From Aliiglaciecola sp. 3_MG-2023 (GTDB lineage Bacteria; Pseudomonadota; Gammaproteobacteria; Enterobacterales; Alteromonadaceae): 64,000 nucleotides of DNA. Under the pieces are notes generated by a model. That model searched no databases. It was not told the origin of the DNA and saw nothing but the letters and a program-made list of their open reading frames with translations. The position numbers were made by a program, and so were the translations under genes. Location: NCBI RefSeq assembly GCF_030548205.1, contig NZ_JAUORV010000003.1, forward strand, positions 62,001-126,000, given 5' to 3'. Shown one piece after another: positions 8,086 to 18,495 of this stretch. Within the stretch, counting starts at the first letter, position 1, and each line of letters opens with the position of its first letter.

Positions 8086-10269
8086 ATGGCTTCACGTTTG
8101 AAGATGTTATTCGCAGTTATACTAATTTTTACACTATCCGCGTGTGGCGGAGGAGGCTCAGTTGAGCGTGATTCTACAGCAACAGATAGCGATGGCAGTG
8201 ATACTTCGGTAACCTATGAGGTTAATTTGAGTATCGCCGATCAAAACGGCGCGGCAGTGAATGAGCTGACTTCAACGTCTCCATTGGTAGTGACTGCCAC
8301 CGTTACTAGCTCCGACGGTGACGTGGAAGACCAGCTAGTCACCTTCACCTTTAGTCAAGATGGCTTGGCTAGCTTTGATAATGATACTGGCACAGCCCTA
8401 ACCAACGCACAGGGCGTTGCTACTATTGGGTTAATAGTAGGAGCAAGTTCCGGAGATGGCCTGGTCACAGGTGCGCTTTCAGATGGCACAGAAGGCCAGA
8501 TAGGCTTCAGTTCTTCAGGTACTTCTCAATCTGGTGTAACACCAGCTTCGTTGGAGCTCTATGCCAGCTCAATTCAGCTTGCCTCTAGCGGTTCTGATGA
8601 AATAGAACTTATTGCGGTAGTGAAAAATGCACAAAATATCTTACTTTCTGGTGTTGATGTATCCTTTGCTGCAAATAACGGGGCGGAATTGCAAATAGTA
8701 CAAGGGACCTCTGCGGATGATGGTACTGCCAGAGCCACCTTAACCAGTCGCAACAATCCCGAGAATAGAACGATTACAGCGACAGTTTCTTCGGGTACCC
8801 TAAGTGAAACCATTGATGTTGAAATTGTTGGCACAGAAGTCAATGTTGATGGCCCTATTTCCGTGGTGTTAGGGGATACTGTAGATCTCACCATTAAAGT
8901 CGTTGATTCTGATGGTACTGGCTTAGCCAATCAAAGTGTGCAACTAAGCACAACACAAGGAAGTATCGTTTCTTCAGCAGTAACAGATAGTGAAGGGCAG
9001 GTAGCCATCCAATATGTTGCTACTACTTCTGGTGAGAATCTCATTACCGCCAGTGCACTTAATGCCGAAGGAAGTTTAACCTTTACCGTACAAGAAGACA
9101 GTTTTAGCTTCAGTTCAGTACCAACGGAGGATGTGCCTCTTAATACCAGCACAACATTGGAAGTCACTTGGTTAAAAGACAATATCGCTTATGCTGGCGG
9201 TGAAGTGACCTTAAGTGCCTCTCGGGGAGACTTTGTATCTTCAACAGTGGTAACGGATGCTAATGGTGTTGCTGCGTTTTCCATTCAATCTAATAACGCC
9301 GGCTTGGCTTCCGTTACTGCCAATGGCGTAGATGCTAACAATCAAACTGTTAGTGCCAGAACCCAGTTTGAATTTATTGCTACGGTTCCAGATACTATTA
9401 TTGTTGACGCATCTCCGGATCTGATTGGTCCTGATGGCCAAACATCAACGATTACGGCTATCGTAAGAGACGTGACAGGAAATCTAGTTAAAGGAAAAGT
9501 GATTAATTTTAGAGTAGACGATGTCAGTGGTGGATATGTTTCGCCCAATTCAGCTACAACGGACAGTAATGGGATTGCCTCTACTGTGTATACCTCTAAT
9601 GCGGTGAGCAGTGAAGATGCGGTTATAGTGCATGCTGAGGTGGCTGATAATAATTCTATTACTGACTTCACTACCCTTACTGTAGGTGATAGAGCTTTTG
9701 ATATTTCATTAGGAACGGGGAATTTACTGTCGTCACCAGATGATTCTAGTTACTCAAAAGAATTTTCAGTGTTTGTCAGTGACTCTGTGGGTAGACCAGT
9801 TGCGAACGTTGCGTTAACTGCTTCTTCAACACCAATAAAATATGCAGATGGTGAAGCTTTTTATCAAGGTTTTTGGACTTACGATATTGTGTCTGGTTTT
9901 TGGTATACAACCACGACAAAAAATTGTCGTAACGAGGATATTAACGGAAATGGTTCTTTAGACATAAATGAAGACATTAACGAAGACGATAAATTAACTC
10001 CCGGTATTATTGGTACAATAAGTTTTGTAGATGGAATTAATGAAACTGATGAAAATGGTCAAGCTAAAATTGAGATACGCTATCCAAAAGCTTACGGTGC
10101 GTGGACCAACGTAAATATTGCAGTATTCGGTCAGTCTTCTGGTAGTGAATCGTTTGAAAGCCAAACATTTTTATTACCTGTTGCATCGGAAGATTTACAA
10201 ATTGAAACGGCTGCACCACCAGCTAATCCTTTTGGTTTTAATGAGATTTGTAATGAGATTACGCCTTAG
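8086..10269 (+). CDS. Lipid-anchored Ig-like (Big_1/invasin-type) repeat protein
   Basis: A lipoprotein of about 727 residues. The signal peptide ends in lipobox LSAC (Cys20), followed by GGGG and a low-complexity Ser/Thr/Asp linker. Five consecutive beta-rich repeats of about 90-100 residues follow, each containing a T(D/N)xxGxA signature (for example TDANGVAAF and TDSNGIAST), typical of bacterial Ig-like group 1 domains. The last 190 residues differ and contain a Ca-binding-like loop DINGNGSLDINED (nucleotides about 9940-9978). It probably projects from the outer membrane and mediates adhesion or matrix contact. An alternative in-frame TTG at 8056 would add ten residues; the ATG at 8086 gives the better signal peptide. 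Confidence 0.85.
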   Translation: MASRLKMLFAVILIFTLSACGGGGSVERDSTATDSDGSDTSVTYEVNLSIADQNGAAVNELTSTSPLVVTATVTSSDGDVEDQLVTFTFSQDGLASFDNDTGTALTNAQGVATIGLIVGASSGDGLVTGALSDGTEGQIGFSSSGTSQSGVTPASLELYASSIQLASSGSDEIELIAVVKNAQNILLSGVDVSFAANNGAELQIVQGTSADDGTARATLTSRNNPENRTITATVSSGTLSETIDVEIVGTEVNVDGPISVVLGDTVDLTIKVVDSDGTGLANQSVQLSTTQGSIVSSAVTDSEGQVAIQYVATTSGENLITASALNAEGSLTFTVQEDSFSFSSVPTEDVPLNTSTTLEVTWLKDNIAYAGGEVTLSASRGDFVSSTVVTDANGVAAFSIQSNNAGLASVTANGVDANNQTVSARTQFEFIATVPDTIIVDASPDLIGPDGQTSTITAIVRDVTGNLVKGKVINFRVDDVSGGYVSPNSATTDSNGIASTVYTSNAVSSEDAVIVHAEVADNNSITDFTTLTVGDRAFDISLGTGNLLSSPDDSSYSKEFSVFVSDSVGRPVANVALTASSTPIKYADGEAFYQGFWTYDIVSGFWYTTTTKNCRNEDINGNGSLDINEDINEDDKLTPGIIGTISFVDGINETDENGQAKIEIRYPKAYGAWTNVNIAVFGQSSGSESFESQTFLLPVASEDLQIETAAPPANPFGFNEICNEITP

Positions 10270-10293
10270 TAAAACATGAACTTAAATTAATTA

Positions 10294-10323
10294 AAAAGGC
10301 CCTTAGATTTTAGAGGGCCTTTT
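10294..10323. terminator. Bidirectional Rho-independent terminator
   Basis: AAAAGGCCCT (10294-10303) pairs with AGGGCCTTTT (10314-10323), with T-runs on both strands. It separates the convergent Ig-repeat gene and astB. Confidence 0.9.
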
Positions 10324-10342
10324 AAGTTCTAAAAGTTACTTT

Positions 10343-11683
10343 TTACTGACGTTGGAAAGGATAAATTGAACCTAGATTTAAAATCTGAGTTAATTCATCC
10401 AAGGCACTGCGGGTTTCATCTAGCAACTGCGCATCCCGTAAATCGTTAACACTTAATTGATCACGATAATGTTTGTTCACCCATTTATTCAGGCGTACAA
10501 ATACCGCATCAGACATCAAGGTGTGCTGATTGACTGCTTCGAGTTCTGCACCTGTCATGGCTACTCTGAGTCTCAAACAGGCTGGTCCGCCACCATTTCG
10601 CATACTTTGTTTTACGTCAAAGTAATGCACTTTCTTAATAGGGGTATTTAGGCTAGTCAATTCCTGTAAATAATTAGCGACGATAGGATTCTCTTCACAT
10701 TCCGTAGGCGCAATGATTGTCATTTCACCGTTGGCCATGGTAATAATTTGGGTATTAAATAAATACGTTTTAATGGCATCTTGAACCGGAACAGTCTTTG
10801 TATCCACTTGGATAAAATGGAGTTTTTGCTCGCCAAATTTACGTTGAATTTCATCTAAGGCATTTTGCGTATCAAGAAAAGCTTGCTCATGATAAAAAAG
10901 CACATTCTGATTGCCCACTGAGATCACATCGTTGTGAAACACCCCTTGGTCTATTAGATCTGGGTTTTGTTGCACAAACACAGTCGTATCATCACTTAGT
11001 CCATGTAAACGAGCCACTGCCTGGCTGGCTTCTAAGGTTTGTCTAGCAGGAAATTTCTTCGGAGCAGGTTTACTGCTGTCAAAAGCATAACGACCGTAAA
11101 CAAACATCTCGATGCCTGCATGACCATAGTCACTGCAAAGTCGGGTGTGGTTAGCCGCGCCTTCATCACCAAAATGTTCATTCTCTGGCAAGTGCTGGTG
11201 ATGCTGGAAATACTTGTCATTATCAAAAGTGGCTTGCAAAATTCGGCCAGTCACCTCTGGCTCTAATGAACGATGAAATTTATTGGTTAAATTTGCAGGT
11301 GTAAAATGAACTTTGCCATTGCTCGTATCGGCACTAGGAGAGACGGTAGCAGCATTTGCCGTCCACATGCTACTAGCAGAGCAACAGGCGCTGAAAACTT
11401 CAGGAGCTCGCTTTGAGGCCTGTTCAAGCACGTTTGAATCACTGCCAGTAAAGCCAAGTCGTCTGAGAGTGTCAATATCCGGTCTCGCTTGCGGGGCTAA
11501 TACGCCTTGTATCATTCCCATATCATGTAACGCCTTCATTTTTTGTAGGCCTTGTAGCGCAGCTTGTTTAGGACTACTAAACGCGTTTGCATTGTTCAGA
11601 GACGCCACATTTCCAATTGAGAGCCCTGCATAGTTATGGGTTGGACCGACTAGACCATCAAAATTAACTTCAACTTGTTTCAC
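10343..11683 (-). CDS. astB: N-succinylarginine dihydrolase AstB
   Basis: A 446-residue enzyme starting [20 protein letters not shown], the hallmark N-terminus of AstB. It hydrolyses N2-succinylarginine to succinylornithine, ammonia and CO2 in the arginine succinyltransferase (AST) pathway. It belongs to the amidinotransferase superfamily; the [13 protein letters not shown] segment near residue 345 carries the conserved C-terminal active-site region. The start is GTG (11683) with strong GAGGTGAG upstream. The gene stands alone here: astA, astC, astD and astE are not in this window. The upstream region has alternative hairpins described separately. Confidence 0.95.
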   Translation of the reverse strand: MKQVEVNFDGLVGPTHNYAGLSIGNVASLNNANAFSSPKQAALQGLQKMKALHDMGMIQGVLAPQARPDIDTLRRLGFTGSDSNVLEQASKRAPEVFSACCSASSMWTANAATVSPSADTSNGKVHFTPANLTNKFHRSLEPEVTGRILQATFDNDKYFQHHQHLPENEHFGDEGAANHTRLCSDYGHAGIEMFVYGRYAFDSSKPAPKKFPARQTLEASQAVARLHGLSDDTTVFVQQNPDLIDQGVFHNDVISVGNQNVLFYHEQAFLDTQNALDEIQRKFGEQKLHFIQVDTKTVPVQDAIKTYLFNTQIITMANGEMTIIAPTECEENPIVANYLQELTSLNTPIKKVHYFDVKQSMRNGGGPACLRLRVAMTGAELEAVNQHTLMSDAVFVRLNKWVNKHYRDQLSVNDLRDAQLLDETRSALDELTQILNLGSIYPFQRQ

Positions 11684-12016
11684 TCACTCACCTCATTGCA
11701 ATTAAAATGCACAAAAACTTGCCCATTAGGTTTAGTCTCACCTAATTTTTTGATAAAAAACTAGGTGAATTGGGCTTACTCTGTTTATTATTCGTGGCGA
11801 TTATACGTCTTTTAATGTGCTTGCCAATGTGCCTGTACATATTTTGAACATATTTAGAGCGGCTTTACAGATAAAAAGTAGATAAGTATTAAGAAGAACT
11901 TGTTTTCTATTCACTTTGCCGATATATGTTAAAAAAGCAATATGCGACAGGAAGTTTACGTAAACTCCTTATAAATGGCATAAAACCCATATGAATCAAA
12001 GGTTAATGAATAATTT
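11684..12016. promoter_or_regulatory. Divergent astB/topA intergenic region with alternative hairpins
   Basis: This 333-base gap holds the promoters of both genes. On the astB side three related arms occur: TTAGGT (11726-11731), CACCTAA (11739-11745) and TAGGTGA (11762-11768). The middle arm can pair with either neighbour. The larger hairpin (11738-11751 with 11755-11768) has 13 of 14 pairs and a three-base loop. On the topA side, TTGTTT (11900) and TATATG (11923) at 17-base spacing are a weak promoter candidate. No other gene is seen. Confidence 0.5.
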
Positions 12017-14653
12017 ATGGCAAAATCATTGGTTATTGTCGAGTCGCCAGCTAAGGCGAAAACAATAAATAAATATCTCGGCAAAAATTTTATTGTTAAA
12101 TCTAGTGTTGGACACGTTAGAGATTTACCAACAAAAGCATTAGGTCAAGCTCCGGCTAAAAAACCAGCTAAAGAGCTTAAAGAATGGAGCGAGAATAAAC
12201 GCGAAAAGTACCTAAGAGAATTTGAATATCAAAAGTTAGTCGATCGCATGGGTATAGATCCCAAACACGATTGGAAAGCTCATTACGATATCCTGGCTGG
12301 TAAAGAAAAAGTAGTAAATGAATTAAAGAAACTGGCAAAAGACGCCGACACTATTTACCTCGCAACGGATTTGGATAGAGAAGGGGAGGCCATCGCGTGG
12401 CACCTGCAGGAATTGCTAGGTAGTAAAGGTAAGACCTACCAAAGAGTAGTGTTTAACGAAATTACTAAAAATGCAATTCAAGAAGCGTTTGCGCATCCAG
12501 GCCAATTGAATATCGCCCGGGTGAATGCCCAGCAAGCCCGTCGATTCCTTGATCGGGTTGTGGGTTTTATGGTTTCTCCGTTACTTTGGAAAAAGGTAGC
12601 CAGAGGATTATCTGCAGGACGAGTGCAGTCTGTTGCTGTGCGTCTTGTGGTTGAGCGAGAGCGCGAAATTAAAGCGTTTGTGCCTGAAGAATTTTGGGAT
12701 ATTCACGCAGATTTAAATGCTAAGCAAACTCCATTGCGTATGCTTGTCTCTAAACATTTAGGCAAAGGATTTAAACCGGTTAATAAATCCCAGGCTGATA
12801 CTGCGTTAGAGGCTTTAAACAAAGCTGATTATGAAGTTATCAGTCGCGAATCTAAACCGACACAAAGTAAACCTTCAGCGCCGTTTATCACCTCTACGTT
12901 GCAACAAGCTGCGAGTACCAGATTGGGTTTTGGGGTGAAGAAAACCATGATGATGGCCCAGCGTCTTTATGAAGCAGGTCATATCACCTATATGCGTACT
13001 GATTCAACTAACTTAAGTAAAGACGCCGTTGATAGTTGTCGTGGCTACATCGAAGATAATTTTGGCAATAATTACCTTCCAAATGGTCCTATATCCTATG
13101 GCAGTAAAGAAGGCGCACAAGAAGCTCACGAAGCAATACGTCCTTCAAATGTCATTGTGAAATCGGAATCATTAACGGAAGTTGAACGGGATGCCCAGCG
13201 TCTGTATGAGTTAATTTGGCGACAATTTGTAGCCTGTCAAATGGTGCCAGCCAAATACGATGCAAGCACCATTAAAGTTAAAGCCGGTGATTACGAACTA
13301 GTCGCTAAAGGTCGCGTGTTAAAGTTTGATGGTTGGACCCGGGTGCAAACTCAAGTGAAAGGAAAGGGTGATGGAGACATTAATTTACCTGATGTAAAAG
13401 AAGGTGAAAAACTTGATCTCAAAGCATTGGATCCTAAGCAACACTTTACTAAACCCATTGCCCGCTTTAATGAAGCATCATTGGTGAAAGAGCTGGAAAA
13501 ACGTGGTATTGGCCGTCCATCAACTTATGCCAGTATCATCTCGACTATCCAAGATCGCGGTTATGTGAAATTGGATAATAAACGCTTTTATGCAGAGAAA
13601 ATGGGAGAGATAGTTAACGATCGCCTAGTTGATAATTTCTCTGATTTAATTAATTTTGATTTTACTGCAAACATGGAGCAGCAACTTGATGATGTTGCAA
13701 ATGGTATCCGTGATTGGAAAGACGTTTTAAATGAATTTTATGAAGACTTTTATCAGCGCTTATTAAAAGCTGAATTACCTCCTGAAGAAGGGGGCATGCG
13801 CCTTAATCAAGCCATCGAGACCGATGTGGAATGTCACTTATGTGGCCGACCTATGAACGTAAGAACGGCATCGACAGGGGTGTTCTTAGGCTGCTCGGGC
13901 TATAATTTACCACCTAAAGAGCGTTGTACCGGAACTAAAAACCTGACGCCAGGTGATGAAGTTGTAAAAGTTGATGATGAAGAAGAACTGGAAACAGAAG
14001 TATTAAGGGCTAAGCGCCGCTGCGATATTTGCGGTACTGCTATGGATAGTTATTTGGTAGATGAAACCCGCAAGTTACATGTGTGTGGTAATGCGCCAAC
14101 TTGTCCAGGTACCTATGTGGAAAAAGGGACCTTTAAAATTAAGGGATATGATGGACCTATTATCGAATGTGATAAATGTGGTTCGGATATGGAACTTAAA
14201 AATGGTCGTTTTGGTAAGTACTTTGGATGTACCAACGACGAGTGTAAAAATACTCGTAAATTATTGCGCAACGGAGAAGCCGCGCCGCCTAAAGAAGATC
14301 CAGTTGATTTACCAGAATTGGAATGTGAAAAATCCGATGCGCACTTTGTGCTTCGTGATGGGGCTGCGGGTATCTTTATGGCCGCCCATAATTTTCCTAA
14401 ATCCCGTGAAACGCGGGCACCTATGGTTCACGAGTTGGCAAGGTTTAGGGATCGCATTTCACCTAAGTTTTATTACTTGGCCGATGCCCCTGCAAAGGAT
14501 CCTGATGGCAACCCGACTATGGTGAGATTTAGTCGTAAAACAAAACAACAATATGTCACCTCTGAGAATGCCGAAGGCAAAGCAACAGGCTGGTCAGCTT
14601 GGTATCAAGATGGTAAATGGGTTGTTGAAGACAAACGTAAGAAAGCCAAGTAG
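12017..14653 (+). CDS. topA: DNA topoisomerase I (type IA)
   Basis: An 878-residue enzyme relaxing negative supercoils. It starts with the Toprim motif [15 protein letters not shown] and carries the acidic triad region [11 protein letters not shown]. The catalytic tyrosine is Tyr325 in YMRTDST. After the four core domains come three C-terminal zinc-ribbon modules, beginning CHLCG, CDICG and CDKCG, then a basic tail. Length and domain order match gammaproteobacterial TopA. The start agrees with the family N-terminus although only a weak AAGG lies upstream. A terminator follows. Confidence 0.97.
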   Translation: MAKSLVIVESPAKAKTINKYLGKNFIVKSSVGHVRDLPTKALGQAPAKKPAKELKEWSENKREKYLREFEYQKLVDRMGIDPKHDWKAHYDILAGKEKVVNELKKLAKDADTIYLATDLDREGEAIAWHLQELLGSKGKTYQRVVFNEITKNAIQEAFAHPGQLNIARVNAQQARRFLDRVVGFMVSPLLWKKVARGLSAGRVQSVAVRLVVEREREIKAFVPEEFWDIHADLNAKQTPLRMLVSKHLGKGFKPVNKSQADTALEALNKADYEVISRESKPTQSKPSAPFITSTLQQAASTRLGFGVKKTMMMAQRLYEAGHITYMRTDSTNLSKDAVDSCRGYIEDNFGNNYLPNGPISYGSKEGAQEAHEAIRPSNVIVKSESLTEVERDAQRLYELIWRQFVACQMVPAKYDASTIKVKAGDYELVAKGRVLKFDGWTRVQTQVKGKGDGDINLPDVKEGEKLDLKALDPKQHFTKPIARFNEASLVKELEKRGIGRPSTYASIISTIQDRGYVKLDNKRFYAEKMGEIVNDRLVDNFSDLINFDFTANMEQQLDDVANGIRDWKDVLNEFYEDFYQRLLKAELPPEEGGMRLNQAIETDVECHLCGRPMNVRTASTGVFLGCSGYNLPPKERCTGTKNLTPGDEVVKVDDEEELETEVLRAKRRCDICGTAMDSYLVDETRKLHVCGNAPTCPGTYVEKGTFKIKGYDGPIIECDKCGSDMELKNGRFGKYFGCTNDECKNTRKLLRNGEAAPPKEDPVDLPELECEKSDAHFVLRDGAAGIFMAAHNFPKSRETRAPMVHELARFRDRISPKFYYLADAPAKDPDGNPTMVRFSRKTKQQYVTSENAEGKATGWSAWYQDGKWVVEDKRKKAK

Positions 14654-14674
14654 TCGGCTTTACAATTCAGTTGT

Positions 14675-14697
14675 AACGGCAGTGTAATACTGCCGTT
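14675..14697 (+). terminator. Rho-independent terminator of topA
   Basis: AACGGCAGT pairs with ACTGCCGTT around a five-base loop and is followed by a T-run; it lies 20 bases past the topA stop. Confidence 0.9.
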
Positions 14698-14730
14698 TTT
14701 ATTTCTAGAATATTCAAAGAGTATTTTATT

Positions 14731-15294
14731 ATGGCGTTATCATTACAAGAGCAATTATTGAAAGCCGGTTTAACCGATAAGAAGAAGGTTAAGCAAGCTA
14801 AGAAAGAAAAGCATAAACAAGTAAAACAACAACAAAAACATAAAGTTGTAAATAAAAATGAATCGCAAATTGCGGCGCAAAATGCACTTCGTGAAAAGCA
14901 AGAAAAAGACCGAAAGTTGAATCAGGAAGCCAAGGCCTTAGCCGAATCCAAAGCGGTAAAAGCGCAGATCAAGCAGTTGATAGAACTGAATAAACAAGCC
15001 AAGGATAACGGTGATATTCCGTGTAATTTTACCCACGATAATATTATTAAACGTCTGTACGTGAATCAACAAACCCGCAATCGAATTAGCCAAGGTAAAT
15101 TAGCCATAGTGGTGCTTGATGGTGCATATGAAATTGTGCCTATGCCAGTTGCCGATAAGATTAGTTTACGTGATAAAAATGCGGTGGTTTATCGGGCCGA
15201 CGCCGCCGAGCAAGCGGAAGCTAAATCAACAAGCACGGCAGAAGAAGATGAATGGTATGCCGATTATGAAATTCCAGATGATTTAGTATGGTAA
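14731..15294 (+). CDS. DUF2058 (YaiL-type) nucleoprotein-like protein
   Basis: A 187-residue cytoplasmic protein. The first 90 residues are extremely rich in Lys, Gln and Ala and are predicted to form a long charged coiled coil; the start [14 protein letters not shown] is characteristic of the YaiL/DUF2058 family. The second half (about 95-187) is a compact domain containing CNFTHDN and [10 protein letters not shown], ending with an acidic [11 protein letters not shown] stretch. Its biochemical function is not established; nucleic-acid association is suggested by family naming only. It stands between topA and the YaiI gene. Confidence 0.85.
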   Translation: MALSLQEQLLKAGLTDKKKVKQAKKEKHKQVKQQQKHKVVNKNESQIAAQNALREKQEKDRKLNQEAKALAESKAVKAQIKQLIELNKQAKDNGDIPCNFTHDNIIKRLYVNQQTRNRISQGKLAIVVLDGAYEIVPMPVADKISLRDKNAVVYRADAAEQAEAKSTSTAEEDEWYADYEIPDDLVW

Positions 15295-15340
15295 GTCCGT
15301 TAACGATACGATTTATATTCTTTTCGAGGAGCGTTACAGT

Positions 15341-15796
15341 TTGAAGATTTGGGTTGATGCAGACGCTTGTCCGAACGTAATAAAAGATATTTTATTTAAG
15401 GCTGCACAACGCACTGGCGTAGAAATGACGTTAGTGGCGAATCAGTTTATTCGAGTGCCTGGCAATAAAAACATTACATCATTACAGGTATCTTCCGGTT
15501 TTGATGTAGCCGACGATGAGATTGTTGCGCGCTGTGAAGCCGGTGATCTAGTCATTACTAGCGATATTCCACTCGCGGCCGAAGTGATTGAAAAGGGGTG
15601 TAACGCCTTAAGTCCTAGGGGAGAGTTGATGGACAAAGAAAATGTTCGCTCACGCCTAAATATTCGCGATTTTATGGACACCATGCGCGCCAGTGGGGTA
15701 AACACTGGCGGGCCTCCTGCTTTAAATCAAACTGACAGACAAAACTTTGCTAATCATTTGGATCGGTTGTTAACCCAGTTTCACCGTTCAAGTTAA
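15341..15796 (+). CDS. yaiI: YaiI/YqxD family (DUF188) protein
   Basis: A 151-residue protein opening with [11 protein letters not shown], the diagnostic N-terminus of the YaiI/YqxD family, whose members have a PIN-like fold with conserved acidic residues (here [20 protein letters not shown]). The function is unknown; nuclease activity is a family-level guess. The start is TTG, supported by an excellent CGAGGAG eight to ten bases upstream. Its last four bases overlap the last four of the convergent helicase gene, so no terminator separates the two. Confidence 0.88.
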   Translation: MKIWVDADACPNVIKDILFKAAQRTGVEMTLVANQFIRVPGNKNITSLQVSSGFDVADDEIVARCEAGDLVITSDIPLAAEVIEKGCNALSPRGELMDKENVRSRLNIRDFMDTMRASGVNTGGPPALNQTDRQNFANHLDRLLTQFHRSS

Positions 15797-17037
15797 TTTT
15801 GCGGTTTTGTTTGGGGGGCCGAGGCAGGTTTTCTAGGTCTTCTTGGTTTTTTAGGTCTGGGTGTCTTTTTCGGCTGTGGTTTCGCTGGCGTTTCTGATAA
15901 TTTCTCAGTTGGTTCGAATCCCTTCACTTCAATACGATTGATTTTTTCACCAATTACACGCTCAATATCTTTGAGTAATTTAACATCTTCAACCGTCACT
16001 AGTGATACAGCATGGCCTGTTGCTCCAGCGCGACCTGTTCGTCCAATACGATGCACATAATCTTCAGCTACATGGGGGAGATCATAGTTTATGACAAAAG
16101 GAAGTTGATGGATGTCTAACCCTCTGGCTGCAATATCTGTTGCAACCAACACTTGGATCTTTGATGACTTAAATTCTGCTAACGCCTTGGTACGAGCTCC
16201 CTGGCTTTTATTACCATGAATGGCAGATGACACAATGCCTTTGGCCGTCAATTGCTTGGCAAGGCGGTTAGCGCCGTGTTTAGTGCGACTAAACACCAAT
16301 ACCTGATCCATATTTTGTTGTTTGATAATGTGAGATAACAGCGCCGACTTTTTACTTTTATCAACGGGGTGAACACATTGTTCAACTTTATCGGCCGTTT
16401 TGTTGGCTGGGGCCACGGAAATTTCTACCGGATTGTTGACAATGTTTTTGGCAAGTTCACGGATTTGCGTTGAAAATGTTGCAGAAAACAGTAGGTTTTG
16501 ACGTTTAGCGGGTAGTAACTTCATTACCCGCTTGATATCGTGAATGAACCCCATGTCTAGCATGCGATCCGCTTCATCCAGCACTAATATTTGCAAGTTA
16601 TCAAACTTAACCGCTTTTTGGTTATATAAATCCAACAAACGTCCAGGTGTGGCAACTAGAATATCGACACCTTTGCGCAAAGACATCATTTGTGGATTAA
16701 TACTCACCCCACCAAATACCACGGTATGTCTAATATTTAAGTTTTTACTGTAGGCTGTTACATTATCTGCTATCTGTGCCGCCAGCTCCCTAGTCGGGGT
16801 TAAGACTAAGGCGTTGACTTGATTTGCTTTAGGACGGGGTTGATGACTAAGTTTTTCTAAAATAGGTAGTACAAAGCCAGCTGTTTTACCTGTTCCTGTC
16901 TGGGCGGCCGCCATTACATCTTTATTGTCTAAAATAGCGGGGATGGCTTGTGCTTGAATTGGGGTAGGCTCATTGTAGCCTTTTTCAATTAAGGCATTAG
17001 CAATGTTTTGGCCTAAACCAAGGGAATTAAAATTCAT
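15793..17037 (-). CDS. DEAD-box ATP-dependent RNA helicase, RhlE type
   Basis: A 414-residue helicase with Q motif (PTPIQ, Q28), Walker A AQTGTGKT (K51), PTRELA, TPGR, DEAD (154-157), SAT, and motif [12 protein letters not shown]. The C-terminus is a basic Pro/Lys/Arg tail (about 375-414, with [12 protein letters not shown]) typical of RhlE-like proteins, which act in ribosome assembly and RNA decay. AGAGAAAC precedes the ATG. The compact size and tail favour RhlE over SrmB or DbpA. Confidence 0.9.
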   Translation of the reverse strand: MNFNSLGLGQNIANALIEKGYNEPTPIQAQAIPAILDNKDVMAAAQTGTGKTAGFVLPILEKLSHQPRPKANQVNALVLTPTRELAAQIADNVTAYSKNLNIRHTVVFGGVSINPQMMSLRKGVDILVATPGRLLDLYNQKAVKFDNLQILVLDEADRMLDMGFIHDIKRVMKLLPAKRQNLLFSATFSTQIRELAKNIVNNPVEISVAPANKTADKVEQCVHPVDKSKKSALLSHIIKQQNMDQVLVFSRTKHGANRLAKQLTAKGIVSSAIHGNKSQGARTKALAEFKSSKIQVLVATDIAARGLDIHQLPFVINYDLPHVAEDYVHRIGRTGRAGATGHAVSLVTVEDVKLLKDIERVIGEKINRIEVKGFEPTEKLSETPAKPQPKKTPRPKKPRRPRKPASAPQTKPQN

Positions 17038-17185
17038 TAAAGTTTCTCTATTAAGTAAAATACGGTGATATGTTCATTGCTTAATATCTAAGTATTAAAC
17101 GCAAGAAAATACAAATAATTTGAGCCATGATACTTTGATATGTTTGTGTTTATTCACATTAAGGCATATTGGCTAACAAGAGGAG

Positions 17186-17211
17186 AAATGCGCCCATCAC
17201 TGAGCGCATTT
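17186..17211 (-). terminator. Hairpin downstream of the aminotransferase
   Basis: AAATGCGC and GCGCATTT form an 8-bp stem just past the aminotransferase stop on the minus strand. The following sequence (TCTCCTCTTG) is only weakly U-rich, so termination is plausible but not certain. Confidence 0.5.
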
Positions 17212-17221
17212 TGAAGAGTGC

Positions 17222-18412
17222 TTATAAAACATCTACCAAAGCGGTAGCTAACGCATCGACATTTTTTAAACTAATACCAGCTATGTTGACTCGACTTGAA
17301 TCCACAAAGTATACACTATGTTTGGCTCTAATAGCTTTAACTTGTTCAGGACTGATACATAAATAAGAAAACATGCCTTTTTGTTGAGTGACAAAACTAA
17401 AGTCTTTTGTCGCGCCTTTCTCGGCCAGTTTGGCAACTAATAACTGTCTTAAAGACTGCATACGGACACGCATATCTTCAACTTCGCCTTGCCATTCTGT
17501 TTTCAACAAAGGATCGTTTAATACGATATCTACCAAGGCACCACCGTAGGAAGGAGGCATTGAGTAAATAGCTCTAGCAATGGATTGAATTTGCGTTTGA
17601 ACAATTTGTCTAGTTGCACTGCTGTTGGTTACAGATACGGCAAGACCAACACGTTCACGATACAAACCAAAGTTTTTGGAGCAAGATGCAGCAATAATGA
17701 CTTCAGGTAGGTTTGTGGTTAATAGGCGAACCCCATAAGCATCATCTTCGAGACCATCACCAAACCCTTGGTAGGCCACATCGATAAAAGGAATAAAACC
17801 TTGTTGTTGCGCTATTTCCAGTACAGTTTGCCATTGTTCTTTGGTCAAATCTGCTCCAGTTGGGTTATGGCAGCAACCATGCAACAACACAACATCGCCT
17901 TTTTTAACTTGTTTTAAGCAGTCAGCCATTTCATCAAACTTTATGTTTGCGGTTGCCTTATCAAAATACGGATAGGTTTCAATATTTAAACCAGCGCTGC
18001 CGATTAAGGGGATATGATTTGCCCAAGTAGGATCACTCACCCAAACTGTCGTGTCAGCATTACAACGTTTAAGTAATTCAGAAAGTACTCTTAACGCACC
18101 GCATCCTCCAGGAGCTTGAACGGCCGCTACACGGTCTTCAATCACTGCAGGGTGACCTTTACCCAAAAGCAGTTCCAACATGCCATTAATATAACCCTGC
18201 ACGCCTTGGGGTGTGATGTAGGTTTTTGAGGTTTCTTGGGCTAAAAGTATTTTTTGCGCTTTTGCAATAGAACTAAGTATTGGCGTATTACCGTTTTCAT
18301 CTTTATATACGCCGACACCTAAATCAATCTTGTTAGGATTCGGATCTTCACGATAAGCAGCAGACAGACCTAGAATAGGATCGGCGGGTAATTTCGGTAA
18401 CACTTCTAACAC
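17222..18412 (-). CDS. Aromatic amino acid / aspartate aminotransferase (class I)
   Basis: A 396-residue PLP enzyme of the AspC/TyrB type. Visible motifs are the N-terminal LGVGVYKDENG, the HGCCHNPTGAD segment, the cofactor-phosphate region, and Lys246 in SCSKNFGLYRERVG that forms the Schiff base. It transfers amino groups between aspartate or aromatic amino acids and 2-oxoglutarate in the cytoplasm. The start is GTG (18412) with GAGGAA upstream. By eye I cannot separate aspartate from tyrosine specificity. It is monocistronic. Confidence 0.92.
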   Translation of the reverse strand: MLEVLPKLPADPILGLSAAYREDPNPNKIDLGVGVYKDENGNTPILSSIAKAQKILLAQETSKTYITPQGVQGYINGMLELLLGKGHPAVIEDRVAAVQAPGGCGALRVLSELLKRCNADTTVWVSDPTWANHIPLIGSAGLNIETYPYFDKATANIKFDEMADCLKQVKKGDVVLLHGCCHNPTGADLTKEQWQTVLEIAQQQGFIPFIDVAYQGFGDGLEDDAYGVRLLTTNLPEVIIAASCSKNFGLYRERVGLAVSVTNSSATRQIVQTQIQSIARAIYSMPPSYGGALVDIVLNDPLLKTEWQGEVEDMRVRMQSLRQLLVAKLAEKGATKDFSFVTQQKGMFSYLCISPEQVKAIRAKHSVYFVDSSRVNIAGISLKNVDALATALVDVL

Positions 18413-18495
18413 AGCAATTCCTCAATAAATAACGGGCGAAAAAAACAAGCCGCTATTATGCCAGTAATTAGAGATATTTCGAGTAATATATGAGC

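Noticed and set aside
8574-9671. Antisense frames in the Ig-repeat gene
   Set aside because: Repeated Ser/Thr codons on the plus strand leave the minus strand open; translations are low-complexity with no start signals.
15341-15796. YaiI as part of a toxin-antitoxin pair because of its PIN-like family
   Set aside because: It lacks a partner gene of suitable size, and the N-terminus is the conserved housekeeping YaiI/YqxD form.
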